64,000 bases of DNA from Gymnogyps californianus (GCF_018139145.2 NC_059473.1:3667503-3731502); one strand, 5' to 3'. Numbered from the stretch's first letter, positions 50,202 to 62,720 are shown. A program made the numbers and translations. Notes: generated by a model from the sequence alone, not told the origin.

Positions 50202-50256
50202 TGTGTGTGTGTGTGTATATATATATACACACACATGCATATATATGTATATAAAT
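50202..50256. repeat. TG/TA/CA microsatellite with perfect palindrome
   Basis: (TG)n passes into (TA)n and then (CA)n. Positions 50208-50235 form a perfect 28-base palindrome. The tract continues with atgcatatatatgtatata. It accounts for the His/Thr/Tyr-Ile repeat in the minus-strand frames at 50366-50096. Confidence 0.9.
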
Positions 50257-50259
50257 TTG

Positions 50260-53200
50260 GTAATATATATAAAAATTCTGTCCCCGTCTGCAGATGGCTG
50301 TAATACAGGAAGCTTGTAAAGAGTACAGGCAGTATGTTGAGTCGGCAGAGCAAGCAGAGGGGGCAAAGAGCTGGCATTGCAATGTAGCCAAAGAGTATGG
50401 AAGAATATATGGACATGCAGCTAACAAGAAGGGAAGGGAAGTGGCTGGAGGGTAAAGAGATATAATGGGTCCCAAATGTGGCAAGCACATATGCTGCCAT
50501 ACAGCAAATGCAAAGTGCCACCACTAGTGACAAGTGTATTGCACCTAAGGAAAACAGCTGTGCCAAGTGCCCAAATCCACATTCAGCCTCCTGACCCTGT
50601 GTCTCCCTGGTCTGATGTGGATTAAACTGGTCAGGTCTGAGAGCCTATCTGAGTACACATTCCAGAGAAATAATGGCTCAGTAAATCTCTGAAATATTTC
50701 TTGCACGGCTACCTATTTTGCATTTGCAATCTTGCATTTGCGAGATTGTTTTATTTTATTTCATCTTATTTATTTATTCTGCTGTGCTCAGTATCGCACA
50801 AACACTTTGATTATCTGTGTAGATCATTGCATGGTTTAGTGCAGTTCTGTGTTACAAACCCTCCCACATAACCCTATTATTTGTTAATAATTTTTCTATT
50901 TTGAAGAAACGCCCTTTGACACCTGGGCTGGATCTCCTGTTCTTCGGCATAAATGTAATAAAGTCCCCTGTGAAGAGCATCCCTCTAATTGGTCCTATCT
51001 GCTCTGTATATATTTGAATATATAAAATATTAATAAATGATTCCAAATGTTTAATCATATCCATTTGACTCTATGAGACTCCGTGTCTGTAGGCTTTCCA
51101 TTTTAACTGCCTCTGTGATATCTACATACTGCTGATTTGTTGTTGATCTTGAGTTTTTAAAGCAAAATAAAACTGAGGTTTGCAGTTTGATTTGAATTAA
51201 TCAGGTCTGATTAGACAGGAACAGATCGGGCTGTTCTGGAAATCCCTGAATCTCTCTGATACAATTTCATGTGCTATTCAAAAAGAAATAGTTCATATCT
51301 TAAGTAAGAGTGCTATTTATTTAACCCTATTTTTTTCAGAGTGCTAAATCTTATGGGGGGGCATTATGATGATGTTGAGGGTGTAGGAAAGAAAGCGTTT
51401 TGTTTTATGAAAATACAGATATTTTAGAATGGAGTCACCTGGTGGTAGATCTCATAAATGTACATGAAGAGATACTTCCTAATATTATTAGTTTGATTTT
51501 TTTCTTCACATCACACTGACTGTCCATCTAGAAGCTTTGATAGATGGAGTCACAAAAACAAAAGACTGTATTTAGTTTAATAAGCCAATTGAAAGAGAAA
51601 GGTTGGAATTATGTATGGCAGAGGACAATTATGCAAACTAAATGATCCTTCAATTAATAATGAGATCCATGAAAGGCAAAGGAGAAAGGATCCTCCTCTC
51701 AGAAGGAGAAAGCTTGTGGTTCCCCGTGCATCCTCATGTGTGTACCAGGGTGTGTGAGGGATGCAATGCTGAAGGATGGTACGGGGGGCAGAGGGCAGCT
51801 TTGGTGTTAGCTTTCAACCAAAGCCTTTTAGGGGCTCTGCTGATGGCATCTTTTCGGTGGAAAGTCTCCAATGGAAATTTTGCATTCCTGAACAGGTTCA
51901 CCTCAGACGGTCTCCATCTCGCAGGGCTCTGTTAGAAAGCAGCAAGCAGCAAGTAGACCTGGGCTGCATAAGTACCTGCCTGGCCCGAAACTGTGAGTAT
52001 GGTGCTGGCGAGATTTTAATCACAACCCACTCTTTCTCTCTTGCTCTTCCTTTCCTCACTCTCCAGTTTGCAGCCTGGAAAGCAGGCCATGGAGAGATAC
52101 AAGCCTACCTGCAGAGCCATCGGTTTGGCCTTTTTCATGCACCTTTTATCCTTCTTTTAAATCCCTGACTGTTGTGTGCCAGAGCAACAAGCCATATGTT
52201 AAAGATGTTAAAGAGCAAATACTTTGCAGACTGTACCAGCATGCAGAGTCAGAGGGGAAGCGAGCAATAATGTTGGGAGAAGGGGGAAGAAGTGATTATC
52301 TGGTAGTGATTATTCGGGAGGGCAATAGTGGGAGGTGCTGTAAGTGACAGGGATTCACTATGGGACGCAAATCACTTAAGGCAAAGCCATTAGGATCAAT
52401 TTAAAATACCAAAGAGGGAGGCTAAAGTGACAATAGCATATTTTAATTGAAATCACAAATATCATTCTGCAAGATATGGTTTAAAAGACCAGGCAGAGTT
52501 ACTTTATCTGAACAGAGAAAAAAGTTTTCCTTTTTTATTTAAAAAAATGCCCTTTTTTTCAAAGATCAAAATGGAGAAGAATGTTTTTTTAAAAAAATTC
52601 TTAAGTCCCGTTTATATATATTTTTCTATTTTAATGTTCTCTTTTCTCGTGATGGGCATATTATAAATGGAATTAACCACATTACTAATGCTTTTAATCT
52701 GATTTTAATAGAGCCTAGGGCTGAAGCATGGAATCAGCATGTGTCCCATTAAAAGAAAAATACAGTTATAGAGACAATAAATAGCATGTCCAGATAAACA
52801 CATTTATGTATGCGTTAGTTTTATTTATTGAGCTAAGTAGTCTATGTACAGACACTGGGGGTTTTTTTAGACACTTTTCCAAAGCTGAAGTCCATATGAT
52901 GGGATTGTTACTGGTTTTGGCAGCAGAAATGTGAACTTGGTAAAAGAGCCTGGCATGGAAAACCACTGAGTTCTGACATATTCCATTTGCTCCTAACTCT
53001 TTGATTTCTACTCACAGAATCTGACATATGTTGGGCATTGACCTTGCTCTTTTAAATAAGCTTATTTTAGAAGACCTTTGCAGAATGCTCTCTGTTTGGC
53101 CTCGATGTAAGCTGTTAGGGAAATGTAGTACAAACACAGAAGTTGTATGTTTTGAATGCCAGAGATGTTAAGCTGAAGAGCAGTTGGTAAGATCTATACT

Positions 53201-55345
53201 TCTGACTGCTTTCTGTGCTCTTAACAAGGGAGAGTCCTTAAAGAAAAGAAAAATCATGTATCCAGCATTTGTATGAAGATTTTTATTTATTTATTTTTAG
53301 CAGGAAGTTCAGGACCAGACTTCTTTTTCAGTCTGAAATATTCTGATTGGGCTCTCAGACACTCAGTGGAGTGAAAGCAAACATTCTGAAAAGTAAGTGA
53401 TTGTTTGGGATGTCCCACGTCAGAAACCTCAGAGAGTCAGTGTCTTGTTACATTGTAGAATCAGCCCCCCATACATGTCTCTGAATACAGGTTCTCACAT
53501 ACGGGAGTAACTTCTCCAAAGCTTGGCCTCTTCCTTATGGAACAACACACTTCACTCAGTGCATTTCAAGAAGAGCCGTAACCTTCAGTGTGGAGATTTG
53601 CTTTCCATTTGTCATAGAGGAGCAGCTTGTATGAAAGTTTGCAGTGAAAGTGCTGCAATCTTGCAAATGCCAGCATGTATCACTGTGCAATAAAACAAAT
53701 CGCTGGGTCCCAACATGGCAAATTAGAGTCAGGGAATGAAAGTGCCTTTATGAGATGAGTAGAAAAAATGTCCTTCGTTTGGCCTATATCTGCCGAAGTC
53801 AATAGAAAGCTCCTATCAACTCCAGTAACAGCAAAAGCAGAAAGAAACTTGGAAGCGCATTTGGGATATGTGTTTGATGTTCTCCTATTGCTGGTAGGTA
53901 AACTCCTGCACCCTTTACTTGGGCTTTGGGGTTTGGAGCCTGGAAATTCAATCAGCTGGAGAACGTGTCCCTGGAAAGGGTTGCTGAGTTTAGCCATATC
54001 TGAGTAAGTGGCAATAAAATTCTACACATAGGAAAACAGGTATCAAATTGCCAAAATAAATGTAAATTTGAATTCATGGTTGTATGTAGCTCTTCAGGAC
54101 AAAACCTGGCTCCATATGCAGCAAGGAGAGGCATCTGAGCTCTGCCAGAACATTAATAATCATCTTCTGTGGCCCATGGACGGCTCTGCGCACTGGCTTC
54201 CTCTCAAAGAGTTTGGCTCAGTTGGCTTCACAAACACACAGGAAGGGCCTGAAGACCTGTCTTTGTTGACACTGGGTTAAGAGGCTGTGAGCATTTGACG
54301 TGGAACATTTTCTTGGCTAAAGGAGTTAGGAGCAGATTTTTTTACCTCTCTCTTTAAACTTATCTCCCTGATTCAGTGGTGGCACAGGGAAGCCCTCCTG
54401 TTCCTATGAATAACTCATCTCCAGCATGTATATGGGGTTCGTAGTGTGACCCGCAAAGTTTTTTTGGGAAATATGTGAGCATCTTGCCATTGTTGCCAGT
54501 GTTGGTGGCTGCTCTATGTAGGATCAGTTGGACCTGTCCCATCAGTCAGCGGGAAGGATGGCAGAGCTGCTGCCGTCTCCTGTAAAGGGGGCCTGCCCGA
54601 AATTCCCTTAACCGTCACTCACAAGCTTGTTTTTTCAGGGAAATGGCTTTTATTTGCTGTGAATTCTTCATACAGAAAAGCTTCTTACAAAAACTAAATA
54701 ACGTAACATATTTCAGGTTCTTGGCAGATAAAAATTGAAAGGGTTGTGGTGTTTGTGCAAGTGGAATGATAGTGACAAGCACCACATGAAGTCCCCAAAG
54801 ATGGTGTCAGGGGACTCGATCCCCCATAAAATGATGAAAGACTGATGTAATGGTGTTTTGTGAAACAATCTGAGCATAAATGCACATTCTTTCCCATTAA
54901 CAAATGAATTCCATTGTACCAGGATTTTTTTATTTTTTAATATGTATTTTGAGCACACTGAGAACAAAAATTTCCATTGTGATAGTGCTGCAGGAAGATT
55001 TAAAGGTTGTGGTGGACTAAGAATTGAGATGCAAATCACACTTACACACAACCTCCTGCTGAGGCCCAAATTTTTATAGATCAGGTTCTGCAGCCCTGAT
55101 GAAGAATCAGTGATCTGCCTTTCCTGGGATTCACAAATTAGTTGCGGTCTAAGGTATCATTTCCTACGATATAATTGTAACTTACCAGATGAAAGTTTGT
55201 CACTGAAGACAGTCCCCTGATCTTCCATTATTTTTCCAGCTGCAGTGCCACTAAGGATCCTTTCACAGACAATGCAAACACACATATCACAGCTCCCCAC
55301 TCTGCAACATGCTCTTGCTGAATATAAACACATGGTATATATTGA
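50260..55345. other. Unique non-coding sequence, no gene seen
   Basis: The longest frame in the window (156 codons, 50566-50096 minus) lies partly in the microsatellite and otherwise encodes a hydrophobic, Cys/Leu/Ser-rich stretch with no family resemblance. 52430-52800 is AT-rich and enhancer-like in texture. At 53781-53830 the phrase gccgaagtcaatagaaagctcc may be a relic of an ancient palindromic repeat. An octamer is at 55029. Confidence 0.5.
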
Positions 55346-55383
55346 TCCTCTCCCCCTTGCTTTTTTTCTCCCCCGGCGTGCAG

Positions 55384-55581
55384 GTGGTAAAACACTGGCT
55401 GCCATGAACTTCATGTTAAAAAAAAAGGAAGAAGAAAAAACTGCAGTTTGGAGGCTGCTAGAGCTGCTAGATAGCAAACTGCAAGCTTGTAACGTTGTGG
55501 CTGCTGAAATCGCTACAAGGATAATAGGGCATACATGCATTTGTGGATAATTCTGTTTGCTAATTGCTCATGAAATTTCAG
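55384..55581 (+). other. Candidate exon (198 bp) of an unknown transcript
   Basis: Preceded by a good acceptor (pyrimidine-rich ctttttttctccccc, then gtgcag at 55378-55383) and followed by a near-consensus donor, ttcag|gtaagg, at 55577-55587. One frame is open for about 55 codons (Lys/Glu-rich then Leu-rich) but stops at 55548-55550, inside the exon. If spliced, it would be non-coding or a terminal coding exon. No protein family was recognised. Splice-like pairs occur by chance, so confidence is low. Confidence 0.2.
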
Positions 55582-55589
55582 GTAAGGAA

Positions 55590-56755
55590 CATCCAATTCA
55601 ATTTGTTACAATAGGTAATGGCCTGGGTTTTGCTTTTCAGGGTGGATTTTTTTATTGTTATTTTTATTGCTGTCATTACAAATACATGGCTCTCCGTGAT
55701 TGGAAGAACACTTTACAAAAAGGCTGGGGCAGTGCTACGTGGCAGCACGGGAAGTTTTTAGCCATGTACGTGGCAGGCAGTAACAGTACCTATCTCCTTG
55801 CCATGCTATACCCCAGGGCAGGATGTGTTCCTGACTGTAAGAGGACAGGTCCCTCTGAACGTTTCTTCATGCCTTCGCCTCTCTGAAACACAACGTGCCA
55901 GCAGGAAAGGCTGTGCTGAGGCAGACACTTTGGGTTACCAAGTCCTGTTTGTTGGGGCTGGGCTTTCTATATGTTGGTGGAGACACTTCCCCTACCGAGG
56001 CGCCGTGCTTGCTCTTGCCGTCCCTGAAGTGCAGCATCCGTGACCAGCCCATAGCAGGTAACTGATTGCCGGACATAGAAAAGTTAGAGGAGATGGATCT
56101 TGCCCTCTTCTTCTAGAAATGGGATGCAAACGCATTTGTATAGGGCACTGAATCTATCTGAATGATAGCAACACTCAGTTCTTAACAGTTTTGAGCTAGT
56201 ATCTTATACATAAAGAGATAGCTTTGCTTCTCAATGCCCCAAACCACTGAAGCCTCCCAGGAACCATTCTGGTAACTGCTTTCCCTTCCAGCTATTTAGA
56301 GGTTCTTGACTATGCAAAAATATGCTGAAAATTATCACCAACAGTGATCATAAGCTCAGAGCTGAGTCCTCCAATCTGCATCTGCTTGCCATCCTGCAAC
56401 TTTAACTAGTTCTACTACTTATTACTAATTAGCTACCAGCTAATACTAATAGCTACGACTGTTGCAGCGTTTAAGAGTTACGTACACATTAATGAGAACT
56501 AGCATTTGTTGACAGCCATGGTGGGAGTTGCCTGTCTCTAGCATTTCAGGGGTCCCCACTGCTGTAATATTTGATTGCCTCCTTCGGTAATTATAACTGA
56601 CACTATGCAAGTTTTTCATAGGTCTCATTTGGCTGTGCAGAGCCAAAAGACATATTGAGCTCTGTCTGTGATGAAGAGAGAAGAGGCCAGTAATAACGGA
56701 TTTCCCAAGAACAGTCCCTTCTTCTCTCCACCCCCCTCACACAGGAGTCACACAA
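55590..56755. other. Unique non-coding sequence, no gene seen
   Basis: Nothing recognised except a small palindrome attagct-acc-agctaat near 56428-56444 within an AT-rich stretch. Confidence 0.5.
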
Positions 56756-56759
56756 TGCA

Positions 56760-56835
56760 AAGGGACGGAGTCGGGGGGCTCTGCAGCCGCACGGGAAGGC
56801 GGCCGCAGGGTTTCGCCAGGCCGGCGGCTGAAGGC
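56760..56835. promoter_or_regulatory. Miniature CpG cluster with a NotI-type octamer
   Basis: Nine CpGs in about 60 bases (56766-56826), including gcggccgc at 56799-56806, in a region that is otherwise near 40-45% G+C. It is far shorter than a usual CpG island. It may mark a small promoter or enhancer, or just a locally GC-biased patch. No TATA box or initiator context was recognised. Confidence 0.3.
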
Positions 56836-56839
56836 TGCC

Positions 56840-57780
56840 CTTGCTCAGGACAGACTCAATTCACCCTCCCAGCAGAGCACTGGCCAGGCTGCTCAAAACA
56901 TCACTTTTCCGTGCTTCATTTTCCTACATGAAACGCTCTTTCACTACTTTTTTAATATGTGGAGAACAATTTAGTCATTTTAACTTAAAGTCAATTGCCT
57001 TCTTCATTTGGGAATATGAAGGTAGTTAAAATGCTACAGAAATTCAGCACACCAGCAGTAAATAACTCTAGTGGGCCTTTCAGTGCCTATTTAAAAAAGG
57101 GTGCATAATCAGAATTAAAGCAGTGGGTTTAAAAAGCAGGGAGAAATATAGGCCACTTGTAACTCTTGAAGGGAATATGAGTACATGGCTGGTGCTTCTT
57201 TAGGAATACCAATTGCCTGTTTGGAAAAAGAGGTACTGGGGAATGCCCCGGCCTCCCTGGTCAGCTTCCCGAATGCGCTCTGCAGAGAGGCGCACGTGTA
57301 ATACATCCAGCCTGCGGGGTCTGGCTCAGCTTTGCACTGAAAAGTGAGCTTTTTCCATTTGCTACCGTGGAAAGGAAGCTGCTTTCACCCTTACCCTGAA
57401 GAAGATGAGCTATAGGAATATACAAGGGGCTTTTTTTATAGTTAGGGGGCCAGAAGGGGAAGCAGTGGTCATAAGCAGAGATTGGAAGTTGGCTTGTTAA
57501 GTAAATCTCAGGCTGTAGCTGGTTTTAATTTACTTTTTGTTTTATGTGCAGGAGACTAGGCCTTGCAGGCCTGGCTAATATCAAAGCCTGGGGTTTTGTA
57601 GATTTTTAATCAAGGTCCACTTTGGGGGGTTCTGCTTTCGGTGGTTGTGGATGTGTAGGGGGTTTTTGTTGTGTTTTTCTTTTTTTCTTGCTGCAGTGTC
57701 TGGATTTCTTTAGTTAAACTTTTCCATTCTTCAGACTTGAGCCAAGTGAGTGATTTCAAATTACCCAGCACTTTCCAGAG
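56840..57780. other. Unique non-coding sequence, no gene seen
   Basis: No gene recognised. An acceptor-like tract (ctttttttcttgctgcag) ends at 57696 with a donor-like caa|gtgagt 48 bases later, but it sits in a T-rich low-complexity zone, so I give it no weight. Confidence 0.5.
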
Positions 57781-57785
57781 AGGGC

Positions 57786-57897
57786 TTTTTTGTTGTTTGG
57801 TTTTTTGGTTTGGGTTTTGGGGGTTGTTTTTTTTTTGGTGGGGTTTTTTGTTTGTTTGTTTGGGGTTTTTTTGTTGGTTTTTTTTTTTTTTTTTTTA
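57786..57897 (+). repeat. G/T-rich low-complexity tract
   Basis: About 110 bases of T runs punctuated by gg, gggg and ggggg, ending in a run of about 20 T. The minus strand reads as poly-Lys/Pro/Gln. This is a typical bird-genome tract, possibly an expanded retroelement tail, with scattered G runs that could allow quadruplex pairing. Confidence 0.85.
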
Positions 57898-58094
57898 GCA
57901 AACTTGCAGTCCAGTTTCTCTGAAAATCACAGATGGCATCTGCAGTCCTATCCAATTGCCTCTCACTAATTTGGCATTCTTAGTACTGTCTAAATAGTTT
58001 ATTGTTCATCAGATCTGTATGAAAGGAATTTTATATAAAATTTTTGTTTGTTTTGTCCCTCTGCTGGCAGGAAAAGTAAATCCCAAAGTATTTC

Positions 58095-58330
58095 AGCAGG
58101 TGCTATTAATATGCAAATAATGGAGAGTACACTAGGTCTAATAGACCTCCCAACTACATGGGAGGTGTCGCTGTTGGAGCAAATTAGCTTTCCGTAATTT
58201 GCATGCTTTTCACAGCCTCCTGGGATTATATTTTAGATCAGAGACAATAAAAGCATATGCTGTTAGTTTAAAATGTAACTAATTTTAGACTTTGAAACCA
58301 TTTTAACCTAACTTCTTAGTGTTAAACTGT
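58095..58330. promoter_or_regulatory. Candidate regulatory element with opposed POU octamers
   Basis: The octamer ATGCAAAT lies at 58111-58118 and its reverse complement ATTTGCAT at 58197-58204. Between them is a hairpin with perfect 8-base arms, acctccca (58145-58152) and tgggaggt (58159-58166), around a 6-base loop. Further TAAT cores follow (gtaactaatttt). The clustered symmetric motifs suggest a POU/homeodomain-bound enhancer. This is inference from motifs, with no conservation data. Confidence 0.35.
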
Positions 58331-58413
58331 TACTTGAAAAGAAACTTTTTACAGAGCTTGTAATTTTCATGGCCTTTCTCTTCCCCCATTAACTGCTCCA
58401 TCTCTCTTTTCAG

Positions 58414-58463
58414 GTTGAAAGTGAAGAAGGGAATCTTCCAGGTGGCTGCATCTTGAAAAACAG
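58414..58463 (+). other. Candidate exon 1 of a possible two-exon unit (50 bp)
   Basis: A strong acceptor (ccatctctcttttcag ending at 58413) precedes 50 bases fully open in the first frame, ending at aacag|gtattt. With 58987-59044 the total is 108 bases, 36 codons without a stop across the putative junction. The peptide matches nothing I know. Both the splice sites and the frame could be coincidental. Confidence 0.15.
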
Positions 58464-58986
58464 GTATTTCTCACAAAAGCAAGTCCGGGTTGTCCTAGCT
58501 TGGTTCTGAGTCTGCATTCAGGTCCTGATGGGGTCTAGATTGAGCTTTTTATGTCAAACTTCTTCCCTCCCCTTTGGCATCTCCGTGAGATGTAAATCCA
58601 CCCACAAAGAATGCTGTGGCCCCTGGTGACCACTCACACAGGGACGAAGCTGCTCGTAGCATCAAAAATCTTCTTTGCTAACCCACCAAAGCAAAGAGAT
58701 GCTGAGCTGATGTGACACAGATGCCCAGTGCGCTTGCCTAGCCTGCACCTAGAGATAGAGTCTATTGGAAAAGTCTGTATAAAACAAATGGGGGAAAAAA
58801 GCAAGGATTTCAGTGCAGGTTCAGTCTGTAGAGTCAAACATTATTGAACTGTACTGGCACATTATCAATGGCACTTTCCAAATTGATATTGACAGCAAAA
58901 ATCATGCTGTTGACATCTGTGGTTTGTGACAACTTGAATGATGGGGCATCAGCTGTTGTGCCTGAGAATTTGTGTCTTTATTTCAG

Positions 58987-59044
58987 GTGCTGCAGTGATT
59001 GCTTCCTATCTGAACATGCCGCACTACTCAAAGGGACTGGCCAG
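58987..59044 (+). other. Candidate exon 2 of a possible two-exon unit (58 bp)
   Basis: Acceptor gtctttatttcag ends at 58986. The 58 bases end at ggccag|gtaggc. The frame continuing from 58414-58463 is open and Cys/Leu-rich here, and a second frame is open as well, so the coding direction is not decided. See the first member for the phase argument. Confidence 0.15.
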
Positions 59045-59049
59045 GTAGG

Positions 59050-62000
59050 CGCATACAGGGCAGCTTCTTGAAATCTGTCCCTTATCCCCCATGCCTGCTT
59101 CTGCTCCTCTGTCCTTGGGTATTTGTTGAGCTGGCAGGAAATGGTTCTCCTGGCTCGCAGCACCATCCCGACCTTTGCTGCCCCAATTCCTCCTGCTTTG
59201 AAGGACTGCAGCAAGAGGTTTGTTAGAGAAACAGCAGGTTTAGCTGATGCAGATATGCTTCAGCAGCAGACTGTAGTGGTGTCGGCTGAGGGAGTCTGTG
59301 AAAGGTAGAGAGGCAGTCATTTTATTTTGTCTTTCTGCCAGTTGTCCCATTGCCCAGAGTATGTGATTTGTGAGTTTCCTTTGGCACAGTTGCTCCATTG
59401 CTCATATATCTCTGTGCAGTGTTTCCAGGTCACTTGATCCGTGGGGTGGTGGCCATCTTTTATTTCAAGAGGGATAGAGTTCAGGGGTAGGATCAGATGT
59501 GTGGAGGAGATGGCAGCCAGGTGGAGATCAAGTTAGCGTTGTCAAATTTATTTCTAGCATGGGAAAGGTGAGTGTTAGCAAGAGAGAGTAAGTCTGAAAG
59601 ATGTCCTTTGAGACAAGGCCAGGAAAAAAACTCTTGGGATGCAACTTTGGCCATACAGCAATGTGTGGTAAGACTCTTCTGAATTTTTGGGGCCACAACT
59701 TTGCCATCAATGTTTTTATAAGTATATTTCATACACACAATATATGGAATACTTAATTTCCCAATTGAGGGGAAAAAAAAGAAAAAGGCAGGGCTTGATT
59801 GATGCTTGACTTAATAGTATTGTGAGTTGTGATCTTAAAGAATTGTGTTCAGACGTGACCAATGCACTGAACCCTGTGAAAGGGAAATCTCTTCCCAGCG
59901 TGAACCCACTGGAGTTAGTGGAATTACAACCAATTGTTGTAAAGACAGAGAGTAAAAACTATCGAGTTCGTTCCCACTCCCGGAGGTGGCTGCACCACTA
60001 AACTGTCCATGACACAAATTATTTTCATTTTTCAACAATAGGATCCAGAGATTAAATGAGCGCTCTTTAAATGCCGCTCCTACCACACCAAGCTGGATTT
60101 GCTCTGGCGTGTGATACTGCTGTGTCCCACGTGCTGTCCCTGGTGCCCCATAGGTCTTTCTGTCAGGGCGATCGAGCCTAGCGTCTTTACTGCGCAAACC
60201 TGAAGAAGGTTAAGTTTTAAGATAACCATTCCTGAGGCTGTAAACCAATGTGAAGGAAAAAAAGTGCTGGAGATGACTTGTGATAATCTCATTGAAAATG
60301 CTGGATGCTTTTTTTTTCTCTCATCTCACCCTAAATGTTTTCTAGCATTAATACCAGTGACCTCTCACTTCTGCTGCTTTTCATTAATGGGATGTGGCTT
60401 GCCTATTATAAGCCTATGCATTGGAGCTGGAAACACTTGCTTTATTTAAAAAAAAAAAACCAAACCAGAAAAAAGGGCTATGATTACTCAGGTGTCGATA
60501 CAAAAAAATGAGATGTTGTGCCAGATGGCTGCATTTGTGAAGCAGAGTGTAGTCAGAAGGAAGGTGGAAGGAGACAAGGCAACTGTACATCAGAAGTGTG
60601 AAAACATGATCAAAATACCTTCAGCCTTGTTTCACCAACACTGGATTAGGAGGCAACTGTGGTGAGATGCAAGCAAAGAAAAGCATGAGGTGATACTGTT
60701 TGGAAAACAAAAATGTCTTTCAGTAATGAACTGCTTGACTTCCTTCAGCAAAAGCTTAGAAGTTTACAAAAGTCAAGAGACTTGTTATTAAATGGAAGGA
60801 CTGTGAACCAATAAGCCTCAGAGCACTGTATCTAGTCTCACTGCAAAATGCCATGTGCGATAGAGTAAAATATTGATAGCAGGCTGTGTCACAGGCTTAG
60901 TTAGCATTATAGCAGGATATGCTGCTGCCAATCATCTGTAAGTAACCGCTCTCTCCAGTGACACAGTCAGTCAACAGCTCCGTGCCATGGCTGCAGATGT
61001 CCAGGAAGAGTTTTCTAGTAATGTGTGGGAGATGCGTTGTATCTTACATCAGGCGTATTCAGGTAGTTTGCTTATTGCTTTGCCCACAAGTGATATCCAG
61101 GAGCCCATGTATTGGTGGTCTGGATTAGTATCTGCTCTGAGAGTTCAAAGTTGTGGACTTGTAATAACAACACTGGCTATTTTGTACCTCAGACTGTTTG
61201 GACACATTGCTCTTATTGTTGAGAAGCTTTAGTCAACTTTTGATGCCAGGGCAAAGTACTTGCTGAGCCTGTAAAAGCTGAGAACTTGGCAGGCCCGCAG
61301 GCGGGTGCTTCTTTACCCTTTTATATACTGAAACGGATCCTGGGTACTTTCAGCTTTGCTTCCATGCTGCAGCTTTTGGCTGTCACATGGGGAAAAGCTT
61401 TGAATAATTTGTTTGATCTGAGATCAGAAATCCAAATTTATTTTTTTTTTCCCATGTTTAAGCTGGCTCTGCTCAAACTGCTTCGTAGCTCCACTCTCCT
61501 CCTCTGTGGTCTCTCAGGAGAAAAGGAGAACACTGACATGGGCACAGAGGAGGTCAATCGGAAAGCTTGGCCTCTGGTTCCCTCGGTTATATCTTGGTTT
61601 ACAAACTTTGTGGCGCTTGGATTTCATCATGTGAGTCTGAAATCTTAGTGTTCTTAGATTGCAGTTTGATTAGAACATTGCAAGGAAAATCTGTGTTAAT
61701 TTTCACCAAAACCATTTCCAGACGCACGGCTTTCTCACCCCCAGCCCCCAAAATAACTTCAACTTTTCGCAGGTACTTTCTAGGAATGAACTTCATCCAA
61801 ATATATTGAAGGTAGGTTACGTTAATAACGATACGTATAGCGAATGTGGCAGGAACACGTATCTTCCTCTGATTCTTGTTCTGTTACTACTAAAGCTTGA
61901 ATGTGAAAGTTTCATTCTTTTGTTTTTATAAAATCTGAATTTCTTTAATAACTTTGGATCAAAAGTTTATTCTCCATGCCAGGAAGATGGTTTTTTTGTT

Positions 62001-62720
62001 ACAAACTGCATTGTCTTATTTGGGGAATATGTTCACAATTGAGAAAGAATTGCCTTTATTAACAAATCAAAAGCTTATGCTGTCAAAACTGAAATCGTTC
62101 TACCTTTTTATGTGCAAATTAAAGCTTCTGTCAAACCTTCAGCCATGGTGCATTTAATTTGTGGAAATATAAAAATATCTGGCTTAATATTAAAATATTC
62201 TACATGAGGAAGGAAATATTTTAAGTGATGCATTGCATTCAAGATTCTCAAAAAATCAGATTTGAAAGAAATAAAGTGGTGTTTTAACAGAATTTATTTT
62301 TCCCTACTTTCGCCAAAGTTCAGTGCAGTACTTAAAAGTGTGTTTAAGTTACACAGGTGTTTGAATATCTTGTTGGATCACAGCCTTTGGAAGTGAACCA
62401 AGCTAAACATAAGTGTGTCCAGGGCATGGGAAATACATCCCCTGTATTTTTCCTTATAAAAGGGTCACAGGATTTTTTTTTTTAAATTAATGGCAAAGGT
62501 ACTGAGAAACGTTTGAGTCCAGATTCAGTGAAGCTAGGGTAAAATACAAAAAGCAACTATTGGTTTCACGGTGATAACTTGTGTTTTGCAAGGTCTTTGT
62601 AGAGAGGATAAAATTCTGATTATCTGAAGTTGGGCACCAGTTCTATATTTAGGCTTCCAAAATAAAGAGCCGTCTGTTTACCCAGCAGCGCCCGGGAGCT
62701 CAGCGTTTCTGGAAACCCGG
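59050..62720. other. Unique non-coding sequence, no gene seen
   Basis: 59870-60200 has several CpGs and a 'ccactggagttagtggaattac' phrase that may be an ancient repeat relic. It yields a 120-codon minus-strand frame (60197-59835) without a recognisable domain. T and A runs lie at 60448-60459, 61440-61450 and 62473-62483. Nothing else was recognised. Confidence 0.5.

Noticed and set aside
50096..50566. Longest open frame in the window (156 codons, minus strand), hydrophobic N-terminal part
   Set aside because: Its C-terminal third is the TG/TA microsatellite, the rest resembles no family, and no splice or promoter context supports it.
57697..57744. Exon-like interval with acceptor and donor
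   Set aside because: The acceptor lies in T-rich low-complexity sequence, so its strength is uninformative.
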